DNA of 44,301 bases from Flavobacteriia bacterium (GCA_016183815.1 JACPDW010000031.1:1-44301), one strand, 5' to 3'. Shown: positions 34,592 through 44,206, counted from the first letter of the stretch. The notes: generated from the sequence alone by a model not told the origin. Program-made: numbers and translations.

Positions 34592-35959
34592 ATGTTTGCT
34601 GTTATTGATGTAGAAACGACAGGTGGAAGTCCAAAAAATTCTAAAATTACAGAAATTGCAATTTACAAAACTGATGGACAAAAAATCATCGACCAATATG
34701 AAACTTTAATAAATCCTGAACAAAAGATCCCTGAATTTATTATCAAACTTACAGGAATTTCAAATGAATTGGTAAAAAATGCACCTAAATTTTTTGAAGT
34801 AGCTAAAAACATAATTGATTTTACAAAAGAATGTGTTTTTGTTGCTCATAATGTCAGTTTTGATTATTCAATGTTAAGAAATGAATTTAAAAGTTTAGGT
34901 TTTGATTTTCGCTTACCTCATTTATGTACAGTAAGAACAGGGAAATTCTTACTACCAGGACATCCTTCTTATAGTTTGGGCAAGTTATCTCATTCTTTAG
35001 GTATAGAGTTAAAAAATCGACATAGAGCTGCTGGTGATGCACTTGCAACTACTTTAATTTTTCATAAAATCTTTGAAAAAGGATTGAGTAATGTTGAGAA
35101 ATTTATTCAAAAAGAAATCAATCCAAAATCATTACATCCAAAATTTGACCTTGAATTTTATGATGAAATCCCAAATAAAACTGGGGTTTATAAATTATTT
35201 AATGAAAATAATCGTTTGATTTATATTGGAAAAAGTAAACACATTAAAAAAAGGTTAGACCAACATCTTAAAAATACAACAAGCAAAAAAGGAATTACAA
35301 TGCGCAGCGAAATTGCTCGTGTCGAATTTGAATTGACGGGATCAGAGCTTATTGCTTTGTTGTTAGAATCGTCATTAATTAAACAATTTCAACCACTTTA
35401 TAATAGAAAATTAAGAAGATCTATGTTTCCAGTAGGACTTTATTCTTCTTATAACGAAAAAGGTTATATTGAACTTTACATTGAAAAAAGTAAAAATCAA
35501 AACGATGTAGCCATTTGCCTATTTTCCAACACAATTGACGCCAAAAAATACTTAGAAAATGTTATTAAAACTTATGTTTTATGTAGCAAATTATGTCAAT
35601 TGGAAAAAAGTCCAACTTCATGTTTTATGTACGGTTTAAAACAATGTTTTGGTGCATGTATAGAAAAAGAAAGTGCAGAAAAATACAATCTTCGAGTTTT
35701 ACAATTTATTGAAAGGCAAAAATGGGAACATACAAATATGTATATTTTAGAAAAAGGTATTCATAAAAATGAAAAATCTATTTTATTAATTGAAAATGGT
35801 CAATACAATGGCTTTGGATGGATTCCTATTTACGCACTGAGAAAAGAAAAAACTTATTGGAAAAACTTCATTACAGCACAAAAAGAAGACAACGATGCTA
35901 GAGAGATTATACATTCTTATATGCGGAAAAATAAAGAATTACAACTCGTTCCTTTTTGA
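34592..35959 (+). CDS. DEDDh exonuclease / GIY-YIG nuclease fusion (PolIII epsilon-like plus UvrC/Cho-like)
   Basis: A 455-residue cytoplasmic DNA-processing enzyme. The N-terminal exonuclease (about 1-165) has FAVIDVETTG (Asp, Glu), AHNVSFDYSML (Asp) and NRHRAAGDALAT (His, Asp), a full DEDDh set. The second domain (about 190-275) is GIY-YIG: KTGVYKLF with YIGKSKHIKKRLDQHL, with a catalytic Arg in the RL step and Glu in LLESSLIKQFQP. The last part, with Cys residues (CSKLCQLEKSPTSC, CFGACIEK), resembles the UvrC/Cho cysteine region that can bind a metal. Such fusions are known in bacteria and presumably incise and resect damaged DNA. It is odd as the last gene of an envelope operon. Confidence 0.87.
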   Translation: MFAVIDVETTGGSPKNSKITEIAIYKTDGQKIIDQYETLINPEQKIPEFIIKLTGISNELVKNAPKFFEVAKNIIDFTKECVFVAHNVSFDYSMLRNEFKSLGFDFRLPHLCTVRTGKFLLPGHPSYSLGKLSHSLGIELKNRHRAAGDALATTLIFHKIFEKGLSNVEKFIQKEINPKSLHPKFDLEFYDEIPNKTGVYKLFNENNRLIYIGKSKHIKKRLDQHLKNTTSKKGITMRSEIARVEFELTGSELIALLLESSLIKQFQPLYNRKLRRSMFPVGLYSSYNEKGYIELYIEKSKNQNDVAICLFSNTIDAKKYLENVIKTYVLCSKLCQLEKSPTSCFMYGLKQCFGACIEKESAEKYNLRVLQFIERQKWEHTNMYILEKGIHKNEKSILLIENGQYNGFGWIPIYALRKEKTYWKNFITAQKEDNDAREIIHSYMRKNKELQLVPF

Positions 35960-36085
35960 TTCCATGTCAAAATGAGTTTTATCAAATTAAAAGCAAAATT
36001 TTCAAAAACAAGATGATAATTGTAGAAACAAACTTTTTTCGATTCAAATCGAGATTAAATTAACAATGATTTAGTGTATAAAATT

Positions 36086-37330
36086 TTATTTTAAAATTTC
36101 TACAACTTTTCCATTTTCGCCCCATAAAACTAGATTTTCAGGAATTTTAAATCGACTATCAGAGGAGTTTACATTAACTTGATTTTCATTTTCATATAAA
36201 ATTGTTCGTATTTCAATTTTATTTTTACTAACAAATATCCAATTAAATTGATTGACTGCTTCAGCGTCTCTTGTCCAACTTTTTTTGTCGTCGGCTTTTC
36301 TTAAAGGAGCACCCCAACAACCTTCGCCTGCATAAACAATTCCATTTTTATCGTCTCTAACAAAACCTTCATCAGCATTTGTATCTTTACTACTAACAAT
36401 AGGGTAGGTTATTTTTGCAGTATGTGAATCGTTTTCAAGACATAATTTTAAATTAGTGTATTTCTCAAATAAAGGTACAAAATGTTTATACTGATTTTCC
36501 ATCTCCTTTTTATGTGCTACATGTGGACGAACTGGTCTATGATATTGAGCTATTTGCCAATGAAAATTTTTGTGATCTTTTAATGTTTTTGACAAGAATC
36601 GTTTCTGACCAAGAAATTTAAGAATTTCTGAATTCAAAGAAATTACATTTAATAAATTATCTCCAAATTCTGTATTAAAAACTACTTTCCTATTAGGAAC
36701 ATCAAAAAGTTTTACCAAAACCTTATTCGTTTTTTCATGATTTCCTCTAGTAATAACTAAAGGAGTAATTCTTCCATCATCAGCAATACTTTTTTCCCAA
36801 TCTTCAAACCAATCTTTCCATTGTTTTGGCACATCTAAACCAATAAAATCTCCATTAAATAAAACCACATCAGCTTTTAATTTTGCAAGCATTTTGTTTG
36901 CTTTTGTACGAACAACACGATTGTCTCTTGAATCACCTCCTGCAATAATACTTAAAGTATCATTCTCTGATTTACTAACAGTTTCAAAATAAAAAGTTTT
37001 TGAAGTGTCTTCAGAATCAATTATATAAAAATAATATTTTGTTTTTGCTTGTAAATTATTTAACCTTACAATTTGAGTGGAAAATTTATAAAAATGATTT
37101 TTTTTATTTACAGAATGAGCTATTACTTTTTCATCATTGGAAGAATATAACTTCAAAATAGGATTTTTTCCTTTTTTTTGATTCCATATAATACTAACAG
37201 AATGGCAAGCATTATTTCTAAAAATCATTCTGATATAATCTACCTCTGCATAAAGCGAATTGATAAGTGAAATCTGAAACAAGAAAAAGATAGAATAAAT
37301 AAAATTTTTTAGGAACGGTTTTATTTTCAT
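36086..37330 (-). CDS. Exported purple-acid-phosphatase-like metallophosphoesterase
   Basis: A 414-residue protein with a signal peptide (about 1-28), an N-terminal fibronectin/PAP-N-like domain (about 30-120) and a calcineurin-like phosphoesterase domain. Metal motifs are GGDSRDN (Asp133; the family usually has GDxG), NGDF (Asp161), GNHE (Asn197, His198), YHRPVRPH (His264) and NDSHT (301-303). The last is normally GHxH; here the first His is Asp301 and only His303 remains. The changed ligand could alter metal preference. Probably a secreted phosphatase or phosphodiesterase. It is convergent with the nuclease operon. Confidence 0.83.
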   Translation of the reverse strand: MKIKPFLKNFIYSIFFLFQISLINSLYAEVDYIRMIFRNNACHSVSIIWNQKKGKNPILKLYSSNDEKVIAHSVNKKNHFYKFSTQIVRLNNLQAKTKYYFYIIDSEDTSKTFYFETVSKSENDTLSIIAGGDSRDNRVVRTKANKMLAKLKADVVLFNGDFIGLDVPKQWKDWFEDWEKSIADDGRITPLVITRGNHEKTNKVLVKLFDVPNRKVVFNTEFGDNLLNVISLNSEILKFLGQKRFLSKTLKDHKNFHWQIAQYHRPVRPHVAHKKEMENQYKHFVPLFEKYTNLKLCLENDSHTAKITYPIVSSKDTNADEGFVRDDKNGIVYAGEGCWGAPLRKADDKKSWTRDAEAVNQFNWIFVSKNKIEIRTILYENENQVNVNSSDSRFKIPENLVLWGENGKVVEILK

Positions 37331-37370
37331 TTATTTAAAAATAATATTTACAAATTTACTCGAATTTATT

Positions 37371-37378
37371 TACTTTTG
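37371..37378 (+). promoter_or_regulatory. Candidate -7 box of the universal stress protein gene
   Basis: TACTTTTG matches TAnnTTTG and lies 26 bases before the ATG at 37405. No good -33 element is seen. Confidence 0.4.
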
Positions 37379-37404
37379 ATACTTGATTTAGTTAATACTT
37401 GTGT

Positions 37405-38205
37405 ATGAAAAATATACTAATTGCCACAGACTTTTCGTCAAATGCTCAACATGCCTGCAAAATTGGAGTTGAAATAGCCCACAAAATGAATGCAAAAATA
37501 CATCTTTTACATGTATTTGCACTGCCCATTGTAAATCCAGAGTTGCCAGAATTTTATGACTTTAAAGGGTATTATGACATAAAGTTTTCTTTGTTAGAAA
37601 AAGCTATACATCGATTGCCTATTGGTGATTTAGAATTTAAAATACATTGTGAGGCAGGGATTTCATTTCCTGATCAGGCGATGGAAATATGCGAAAAAGA
37701 AAACATTGATTTGTTTGTTATTGGTCATACAGGTTCAAGTGCTTTAGAAGAATTATTTATTGGAAGTAATACCACTCAAATTTTGCTCAACAAAAAAATT
37801 CCTATTTTATCCATTCCGTTATCATTTCAATGGAAAGAAAAAATGAAATTAGCTTTTGCTTATGACAATAAACCACTTAATAATGCAAAATCAATACAAT
37901 CATTAAGAACTTTTGCTTCAAAATATTCTGATAAAATATTTGCTTTTCATGTAGCTAATTACAATAATAGCGAAGAAGTTTATACTCATTTAAAACAATT
38001 TATTCCTTTTAATGAATTTGAATTGACCACTCAGGTTGATGAAAATGTAAACGATGGAATTTTAGAATATGTGAGTAATCAATCTATGGATATACTTTGT
38101 ATTATTCCTAGAAAACACTCTTTTATTGACCGTTTGTTTCATGTAAGTTATACTAAAGAATTTTCTAGATATTCTGCAATTCCTATTTTAACTTTACCTG
38201 AATAG
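37405..38205 (+). CDS. Universal stress protein with two UspA domains
   Basis: The ATG at 37405 (MKNILIATDFS) is the start; the upstream TTG in frame is not needed. Of 266 residues, 1-140 form the first UspA domain: the N-terminal ATDFS signature is complete, and VIGHTGSSALEELFIGSN matches the ATP-binding G-2x-G-9x-G(S/T/N) loop of the ATP-binding subclass. Residues 148-266 form a second, degenerate UspA domain (LAFAYDNKPL start, end SRYSAIPILTLP) without the loop. Such tandem Usp proteins are common in Bacteroidota and respond to stress or starvation. No partner gene is adjacent. Confidence 0.88.
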   Translation: MKNILIATDFSSNAQHACKIGVEIAHKMNAKIHLLHVFALPIVNPELPEFYDFKGYYDIKFSLLEKAIHRLPIGDLEFKIHCEAGISFPDQAMEICEKENIDLFVIGHTGSSALEELFIGSNTTQILLNKKIPILSIPLSFQWKEKMKLAFAYDNKPLNNAKSIQSLRTFASKYSDKIFAFHVANYNNSEEVYTHLKQFIPFNEFELTTQVDENVNDGILEYVSNQSMDILCIIPRKHSFIDRLFHVSYTKEFSRYSAIPILTLPE

Positions 38206-38468
38206 ATATTATTGTAAATTATTGATTATATAGAGTTTTGCAATATAATTTGTGTCTGTTATAAAAAAACACTTTTAAGTTTATTTGTTTGTATTTCCAT
38301 TGAAAAACATCTTTTTTTTAAGAGTTTTTCGAAAATTAAAATTTGTTCCAATTATACTAAATACTTTATTTAATATGCTTATAATAATATGTATCCCAGA
38401 AAAAAGCTGAAAAAAAATGCCGTCAAATTTTGACGGCTTTTTTATTTCATAGAAAAATATTACTTTTT
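38206..38468. other. Convergent gap with a shared terminator
   Basis: 263 AT-rich bases between the ends of two convergent genes. Apart from the hairpin at 38411-38443 nothing is recognised; the first 200 bases carry no gene. Confidence 0.5.
38411..38443. terminator. Bidirectional rho-independent terminator (USP / ahcY)
   Basis: GCCGTCAAA and TTTGACGGC pair perfectly at 38419-38437, with six T on the right and a run of A on the left. It can stop rightward transcripts of the stress protein and, with an eight-T run, leftward transcripts of ahcY. Confidence 0.9.
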
Positions 38469-39782
38469 TTAATATCTATAATGTTCAGCTTTATAAGGAC
38501 CTTCGATTTGAACTCCTATATAATCCGCTTGATCTTTTGATAGTACTTCTAATTCAACTCCAATTTTTGCCAAATGTAATTTTGCAACTTTTTCATCTAA
38601 ATGTTTAGGAAGCATATATACTTTATTTTCATACTTATCGGAATTAGTCCATAATTCAATTTGAGCTAAAGTTTGATTTGTAAAAGAATTTGACATTACG
38701 AAAGATGGATGACCTGTTGCACATCCTAAATTAACTAATCTACCTTCCGCCAAAACAATAATTTCTTTGCCATTCAAATTGTATAAATCTACTTGAGGTT
38801 TAATTTCAATTTTAGATTGACCGTGATTTTTGTTTAACCAAGCCATATCAATTTCGTTATCAAAATGCCCAATGTTACATACAATGGCTTTGTCTTTCAT
38901 TTTTTCAAAATGACGACCAACTACGATATCTTTATTTCCCGTTGTTGTAACGATAATATCTCCTAAGTGAACTACAGAATCTAGTTTTTTCACTTCAAAT
39001 CCATCCATAGCTGCTTGAAGAGCACATATAGGGTCAATCTCAGTAACAATAACTCTTGCTCCTGCACCTTTTAATGAAGCAGCAGAACCTTTTCCTACAT
39101 CACCATATCCACAAACCACAGCAACTTTACCTGCCATCATTATATCTGTAGCACGACGAATAGAATCCACTAATGATTCTTTACATCCATATTTATTATC
39201 AAACTTTGATTTTGTTACAGAGTCGTTTACATTAATAGCTGGCATTACTAAAGTGCCATTTTTTACTCTTTCATATAAACGGTGAACACCTGTTGTTGTT
39301 TCTTCAGAAAGTCCTTTAATTCCAGAAGCTAATTCGGGATATTTATCAAAAACCATATTAGTTAAATCCCCACCATCGTCTAAAATCATATTTAGTGGTT
39401 TTCCATCTTTAAAAGCAAACAAGGTTTGTTCAATACACCAATCAAACTCTACTTCATTCATTCCTTTCCATGCGAATACAGGAATTCCAGCTTTTGCAAT
39501 TGCAGCAGCTGCATGGTCTTGCGTTGAAAAAATATTACAAGAAGACCAAGATACTTCTGCACCTAAATCTACTAATGTTTCTATTAACACAGCAGTTTGA
39601 ATGGTCATGTGTAAACATCCAGCAATTCTAGCACCAGCAAGAGGTTTTGTTTTGCCATATTCTTCTCTTAAGGACATCAAACCAGGCATTTCAGCTTCTG
39701 CCAACTTGATTTCTTTTCTGCCCCAATCACCTAGATTTATGTCTTTTACTTTAAAACTCACTTTTTCTTTAATTTGATCCAT
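38469..39782 (-). CDS. ahcY: S-adenosylhomocysteine hydrolase (adenosylhomocysteinase)
   Basis: NAD-dependent enzyme that splits S-adenosylhomocysteine to homocysteine and adenosine, clearing the inhibitor made by methyltransferases. At 437 residues it is full length. Recognisable parts are [38 protein letters not shown], the NAD-binding [26 protein letters not shown], and the conserved C-terminal [10 protein letters not shown]. It ends at a bidirectional terminator and appears monocistronic. No SAH riboswitch-like structure is seen in the AT-rich leader. Confidence 0.98.
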   Translation of the reverse strand: MDQIKEKVSFKVKDINLGDWGRKEIKLAEAEMPGLMSLREEYGKTKPLAGARIAGCLHMTIQTAVLIETLVDLGAEVSWSSCNIFSTQDHAAAAIAKAGIPVFAWKGMNEVEFDWCIEQTLFAFKDGKPLNMILDDGGDLTNMVFDKYPELASGIKGLSEETTTGVHRLYERVKNGTLVMPAINVNDSVTKSKFDNKYGCKESLVDSIRRATDIMMAGKVAVVCGYGDVGKGSAASLKGAGARVIVTEIDPICALQAAMDGFEVKKLDSVVHLGDIIVTTTGNKDIVVGRHFEKMKDKAIVCNIGHFDNEIDMAWLNKNHGQSKIEIKPQVDLYNLNGKEIIVLAEGRLVNLGCATGHPSFVMSNSFTNQTLAQIELWTNSDKYENKVYMLPKHLDEKVAKLHLAKIGVELEVLSKDQADYIGVQIEGPYKAEHYRY

Positions 39783-39936
39783 ATTTAAATATAATAAACA
39801 ACAAAATTACAAAAAATATTTTAATTGAACAAATATAATTTAGCAATCCAACAATTTAAAAAATTAAAAGTATAGATTTTAAAAAGTATAAAACAGTATT
39901 TGTTTTTTTAGATATAATTTCGCATTTTAAAAATTT

Positions 39937-41268
39937 ATGAATGATTTTTTTAATAAATTAAGAATTAAAGAATTTGGCAGATTAGATCAAAATAATCAAA
40001 TTTATCTCGATTATACTGGTGGGAATTTGTACCCAGACTCTCTAATAAATAAGCACCAAAAATTGCTTAAAAATTCAGTTTTTGGCAACCCACATTCATT
40101 TAATCCAACTTCATTAACATCAACAAAGTTATGCGAGGAAGCTCGTCAAAGTGTACTGGACTATTTTAGTGCTAAAGACTACTATTGTGTTTTTACACTT
40201 AATGCAAGTCATGCTTTACAAATTGTAGGCGAATCTTTTCCTTTTAATGAAAAGAGTCATTTTTTATTGTTTTCAGATAATCATAACTCAGTTAATGGAA
40301 TTAGAGAATTTTGTAGAAGTAAAAAAGGCACTTATTCCTATTCAAAAATTAATGTTGAAGATTTGAGGATAAATAAAATTGAATTAGAGAATCAATTAAA
40401 TGATTATTCAGATAAAGAAAATAAACTCTTTGCCTTTCCTGCTCAATCAAATGTATCTGGAGTGAAACATTCGTTAGAATGGATAAATGTTGCTCAAAAA
40501 AAATCATGGTATGTATTGCTCGATGCTGCGGCATTTGTACCTACTTCTAAGTTAGACTTAAGTTTATATAAACCTGATTTTGTTTCAATATCTTTTTATA
40601 AAATTTTTGGGTACCCAACGGGTGTTGGTTGTCTTTTGATAAAAAAAAGCTCTTTTCATGTCCTAAAAAAACCTTGGTTTGCTGGAGGTACAGTAAGTTT
40701 TGCTTCGGTTTCAGAACCTACTTATTATTTACATGAAAATCATGAAAAATTTGAGAATGGAACAATAAATTATTTATCAATACCTGCAGTAAAGTTTGGT
40801 GTTGAATTTATTGAATCGATTGGTATTGATAATATAAATCAACATGTAGGTTCATTAACAAATTATTTGTTAAATCAACTAAAAAAACTGAAACATCAAA
40901 ATGGACAAGAATTAATACATATTTTTGGTCCCAAAGACTTAGAAGATAGAGGTGGGACTGTTATTTTTAACATTGAAAATAAAAACAATAATCACTATCC
41001 TTTTGAAGAAGTAGAAAAATTAGCTAATAGTGCTAATATTTCACTTAGAACTGGTTGTTTTTGTAATCCAGGAATTGATGAAATTAATCATTGTGTTAGT
41101 CATGATGATTTACTTATTTTTTTTACTAGTTTGAGCAATGATGATGTTCTGGATTTAGTTAAAAAATTAAAGAGAATACGTGGAGCTATCCGTGTTTCTT
41201 TGGGGATTGCAAGTAATAAAGAGGATATAGATAAATTAATACAGTTTTTAAAATCCTTTTTAGAATAA
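39937..41268 (+). CDS. Class V aminotransferase-fold protein like the molybdenum cofactor sulfurase NifS domain
   Basis: A 443-residue PLP enzyme. It resembles the N-terminal half of eukaryotic Moco sulfurase (MOCOS/ABA3) more than IscS/SufS: IYLDYTGGNLYPDSL, FGNPHSFNPTS, SDNHNSVNGIRE, then SFYKIFGYPTGVGCLL with the PLP Lys222, and RTGCFCNPG with Cys374 and Cys376 as the candidate persulfide cysteine. In MOCOS this domain takes sulfur from L-cysteine to sulfurate Moco of the xanthine dehydrogenase family. The C-terminal MOSC domain of MOCOS is absent, and no molybdoenzyme is nearby. Its last nine bases overlap the end of the convergent AlkD-like gene. Alternative: another cysteine desulfurase-type role. 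Confidence 0.8.
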   Translation: MNDFFNKLRIKEFGRLDQNNQIYLDYTGGNLYPDSLINKHQKLLKNSVFGNPHSFNPTSLTSTKLCEEARQSVLDYFSAKDYYCVFTLNASHALQIVGESFPFNEKSHFLLFSDNHNSVNGIREFCRSKKGTYSYSKINVEDLRINKIELENQLNDYSDKENKLFAFPAQSNVSGVKHSLEWINVAQKKSWYVLLDAAAFVPTSKLDLSLYKPDFVSISFYKIFGYPTGVGCLLIKKSSFHVLKKPWFAGGTVSFASVSEPTYYLHENHEKFENGTINYLSIPAVKFGVEFIESIGIDNINQHVGSLTNYLLNQLKKLKHQNGQELIHIFGPKDLEDRGGTVIFNIENKNNNHYPFEEVEKLANSANISLRTGCFCNPGIDEINHCVSHDDLLIFFTSLSNDDVLDLVKKLKRIRGAIRVSLGIASNKEDIDKLIQFLKSFLE

Positions 41269-41946
41269 AATTTGGTTTTTTAAGGCTTCTCTTTTTGCTA
41301 AACCCACAATATTATTTTTATTTATAAATTCAAAAACAATATCTCGATTGGTTTTTGCATATTCTCTCAAACTCCAACCAATGGCTTTTTGAATAAAAAA
41401 ATCTTTTTTGTCTTTTAATATAAAAATGTATTTTGACAGTAAATCGAAATTAGTTTTTTCTTTGAATTTTAATTGAAAAATTAGGGTTGATCTTTCGAGC
41501 CAAAGATTGTTTGAGTTTGACCAATTATCACAAATGTATTCTACTTTGTTTGGATACTGTAAAAAATAGTTTGACAAACAGTTGCTTGCTAATAAATCAA
41601 CACTATCCCACCATGATTTGTGGCTAATTAAATGCGATAAACAATCTATGTCTTCTTCTATCCAAAGTGTTTTTTTCCATTTTTTCATCCAATCAATTGC
41701 AATATATTGATACTCTCTATATTCCAAATCCCATAATAAAAATATTAATTCAAATTTATTTAGTGCGTTTGTCTTTTGTTTCCAAACTTGAAAATATTTT
41801 TGTTGTATTTCTTTTCTTTTAGGAGAAGAGATGCCATAAAATTCAAATTTATTTTTCATGTATTTTTTCATTGAAATAGCTTTTTCAATTTTTTGATAGC
41901 TGTTCAACTCTTTTTCTAATAGCAATAATTGATACATTTTCTCCAT
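41260..41946 (-). CDS. AlkD-like DNA alkylation repair protein
   Basis: A 228-residue all-helical HEAT-repeat-like protein of the AlkD family of DNA glycosylases that remove bulky or cationic alkylated bases. Family segments visible are SHKSWWDSVDLLASN, WLERSTLIFQLKFKEKT and FFIQKAIGWSLREYAKTN, which contain the Trp, Asp and Arg residues lining the DNA-facing cleft. The start is taken at ATG 41946 (MEKMYQLLLL); the longer frame begins with TTG. It is divergent from the SGNH hydrolase gene and convergent with the class V enzyme. Confidence 0.88.
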   Translation of the reverse strand: MEKMYQLLLLEKELNSYQKIEKAISMKKYMKNKFEFYGISSPKRKEIQQKYFQVWKQKTNALNKFELIFLLWDLEYREYQYIAIDWMKKWKKTLWIEEDIDCLSHLISHKSWWDSVDLLASNCLSNYFLQYPNKVEYICDNWSNSNNLWLERSTLIFQLKFKEKTNFDLLSKYIFILKDKKDFFIQKAIGWSLREYAKTNRDIVFEFINKNNIVGLAKREALKNQILF

Positions 41947-41999
41947 TTGAAAATGCAATAATATCTATTTATTTCAAAAAAAAATACTATCGATTAAAA

Positions 42000-42007
42000 T
42001 AATTTTG
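42000..42007 (+). promoter_or_regulatory. Candidate -7 box for the SGNH hydrolase gene
   Basis: TAATTTTG matches TAnnTTTG. It overlaps the TTG codon at 42005 and lies 12 bases before GTG 42020, so it helps reject the TTG as the start and implies a very short leader. Confidence 0.4.
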
Positions 42008-42019
42008 CATAAAAAAATC

Positions 42020-43264
42020 GTGAAATTAATTTTTATCACTCTATTTGTTACAATTAGTTTAAACTACTTTTCTCAAACAAGTACAAAAAATGTATTGTTT
42101 ATTGGAAATAGTTATACTTCAGTAAATAACTTACCTGAAATAACCAAAAAATTAGCTCTTTCAACTGGTGATAGCTTGTATTATGAAACACATACGCCTG
42201 GTGGTCAAACTTTAGAAGGACATTGTTCAGATCCCACTGCCATTCAAAAAATTAACAGTAAAATATGGGATTTTGTGGTTTTACAAGAACAAAGTCAAAG
42301 ACCTTCATTCCCTGATGAACAAGTTCAAGTAGAGGTGTTTCCCTTTGCTCAAAAATTGGATAGTATAATTCTTTCAAAAGATTCATGTATTGAAACTATG
42401 TTTTATATGACTTGGGGTCGAAAAAATGGTGATGCATCAAATTGTGCATTTTTTCCACCATTGTGTACTTATCAAGGTATGGATAGTCTTTTATATTTAA
42501 GGTATATGCAAATGGCTGAAGAAAATAATGCAGTTGTTTCGCCAGTTGGAGCTTTATGGAATTATATTAGATCAGTATATCCTGAAATAGAATTATATTC
42601 GTCTGATGAAAGTCATCCTTCCTTACTTGGAAGTTATGCCGCTGCTTGTTGTTTTTACTCAACAATATTTTTAAAAAATCCACTATTGATTACTGAAAAT
42701 TATTCGATTGACGTACTTACAGCTGAAAAGATACGAAACGCTGCTAAAATCGTCGTGTATGACAGTCTTTCAAAATGGAAGTCTTTTTTGTATATGCCAG
42801 TTGCTTCATTTGAATATACAATCAATGGAGATTCTATTATATGTTTAAACCAATCTTTAAATTCTACAACTTACGAATGGTATATCAATAATCAGTTCGT
42901 ATCAAATGATGAAAATATTACTGCTGAAATTCTAAATGATACAATTTTTATTCACTTAGTTTCAGCGCGTTGTAATTCTAACGACACTATACAATTGATG
43001 TATATTAAAGACCTAACTCAATTGGATACAATTAATAAGGTTAAATTTAATATTTTTCCAAATCCATTTGAAAGAGAATTAATATTTGAAGATGAGACAA
43101 ATATTCAGTCTTTAGAACTTTTTTCTTTAGATGGTGTATTAATATTAAATGAAACGTTGCTTGGTTTTAAAAATCATATTATTAGTTTATCCAAGGGTAA
43201 TTATTTTTTAAAAATAATATTTTTAGATAACACAATAGGATATTACAAAATTATAAAAGAATAA
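42020..43264 (+). CDS. T9SS-exported SGNH/GDSL-type hydrolase
   Basis: A 414-residue secreted protein. No ATG fits; GTG 42020 gives a clean signal peptide (MKLIFITLFVTISLNYFSQ), while the TTG at 42005 overlaps the putative -7 box. The catalytic domain starts NVLFIGNSYTSVNNLP with Ser31 as the likely nucleophile (block I of SGNH hydrolases, GNSY instead of GDS). The Gly of TPGGQTLEGH, QEQSQRP (block III-like) and DESHPS with the catalytic Asp/His follow. From about residue 340, NIFPNPFERELIF begins a type A T9SS sorting domain. Substrate is probably an ester of an extracellular polysaccharide or lipid; unproven. Confidence 0.85.
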   Translation: MKLIFITLFVTISLNYFSQTSTKNVLFIGNSYTSVNNLPEITKKLALSTGDSLYYETHTPGGQTLEGHCSDPTAIQKINSKIWDFVVLQEQSQRPSFPDEQVQVEVFPFAQKLDSIILSKDSCIETMFYMTWGRKNGDASNCAFFPPLCTYQGMDSLLYLRYMQMAEENNAVVSPVGALWNYIRSVYPEIELYSSDESHPSLLGSYAAACCFYSTIFLKNPLLITENYSIDVLTAEKIRNAAKIVVYDSLSKWKSFLYMPVASFEYTINGDSIICLNQSLNSTTYEWYINNQFVSNDENITAEILNDTIFIHLVSARCNSNDTIQLMYIKDLTQLDTINKVKFNIFPNPFERELIFEDETNIQSLELFSLDGVLILNETLLGFKNHIISLSKGNYFLKIIFLDNTIGYYKIIKE

Positions 43265-43517
43265 AATTCTAAATTTTTTTTGTATTTTAATTGAATTTAC
43301 TCTTTTTCATTGAATATATTATCAAACTTAAAATTATAGAATTTATATTAATAAGTATAAAAATAATCTTTTTTAAAATTTGATAATTATTTATACTCAC
43401 TTATAGTCAAATTTTACTCACTTGTGTATTTACTCAAAAAAAGTAAATAATAAGAAATACTTTTGCAATTGTTAAACAAGAAATATTTAGAAATAAACAA
43501 ATTTCATTACTATAATT
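43265..43517. other. AT-rich gap before the pseudogene
   Basis: 253 bases without a gene. A -7-like TACTTTTG lies at 43458-43465, preceded by an inverted repeat ATTTACT/AGTAAAT (43428-43448) and three copies of TTTACTC or TACTCAC nearby. These may be the old promoter and operator of the broken gene that follows. Confidence 0.35.
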
Positions 43518-44206
43518 ATGAATTTAACAACTATGAAAAAATTACATAAAATCAAGACTACATTATTCTTAATTATTTGTATTGCATTGAGCTTTGAATA
43601 TAAAGCTCAAACAACAGGAATGATTATCGAACCTGCTACAGGAGTATCTGCTTCAATTTTAGATCCAAATGGTGATGGATATATTTCTACTACCACGTTA
43701 GGGTTTTAGTTGATATAGATAATCTTATCGGACCAACAGATGATTGTTATCAAGCTGGAGTAAATCCTGGATTTGAATTAGAAATAGTGTTATGTACAAA
43801 ATTTGGTGTAAGAATTTATGATCATAGAAGTTCAAATCCAACACCTTGTACACCCGTATTTAATTACTTGCCTGAAAGAATTCAAAAATCTATAGCAGCT
43901 TCTACCGTTTGTACTCAAATTAATTTCTTTTTAGAATATTATGTAGATTGGGCAGATTTAACTTCTCAGTTTGGGATTGACGAAAATACTTCCACTATGA
44001 GATATGCCATTGTAGATAATATGGCAGCAGATAAATCTACCATGTGAAATCCAAGTTCTGCTTCAGACATTGGTGGAATAGATGATTCTGCTTGTGGAGA
44101 TTTAGCATCCTGCTTTACAACAATTATTACAAATCAACCGCCATGTGCACCTAGTTCTACAACGTCAAACTGTCTAAAAACCCCATATAAGTTACTAACA
44201 TTCTAA
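43518..44206 (+). pseudogene. Broken T9SS-organism surface protein gene (frameshift/deletion, stop codon, IS-truncated end)
   Basis: The intact start (MKKLHKIKTTLFLI..., signal peptide, SILDPNGDGYISTTTLGF) ends at a TAG at 43707-43709. The next homologous piece continues in another frame (VLVDIDNLIGPTDDC, NPGFELEIVLCTKFGVRIYD), then SQFGIDENTSTMRYAIVDNM, and meets TGA at 44045-44047 where the pattern expects a Cys codon. It then goes on in frame (NPSSASDIGG) to about 44165. The order matches a large Bacteroidota exported protein that I recall as 'DPNGDGYVSTTTSGF...GFEIEI'. About 80 residues seem missing between the first two pieces. The 3' end is cut off by the IS element from about 44170. 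Confidence 0.75.

Noticed and set aside
39783-39936. SAH riboswitch upstream of ahcY
   Set aside because: The leader is almost pure AT with no conserved core or stable stem.
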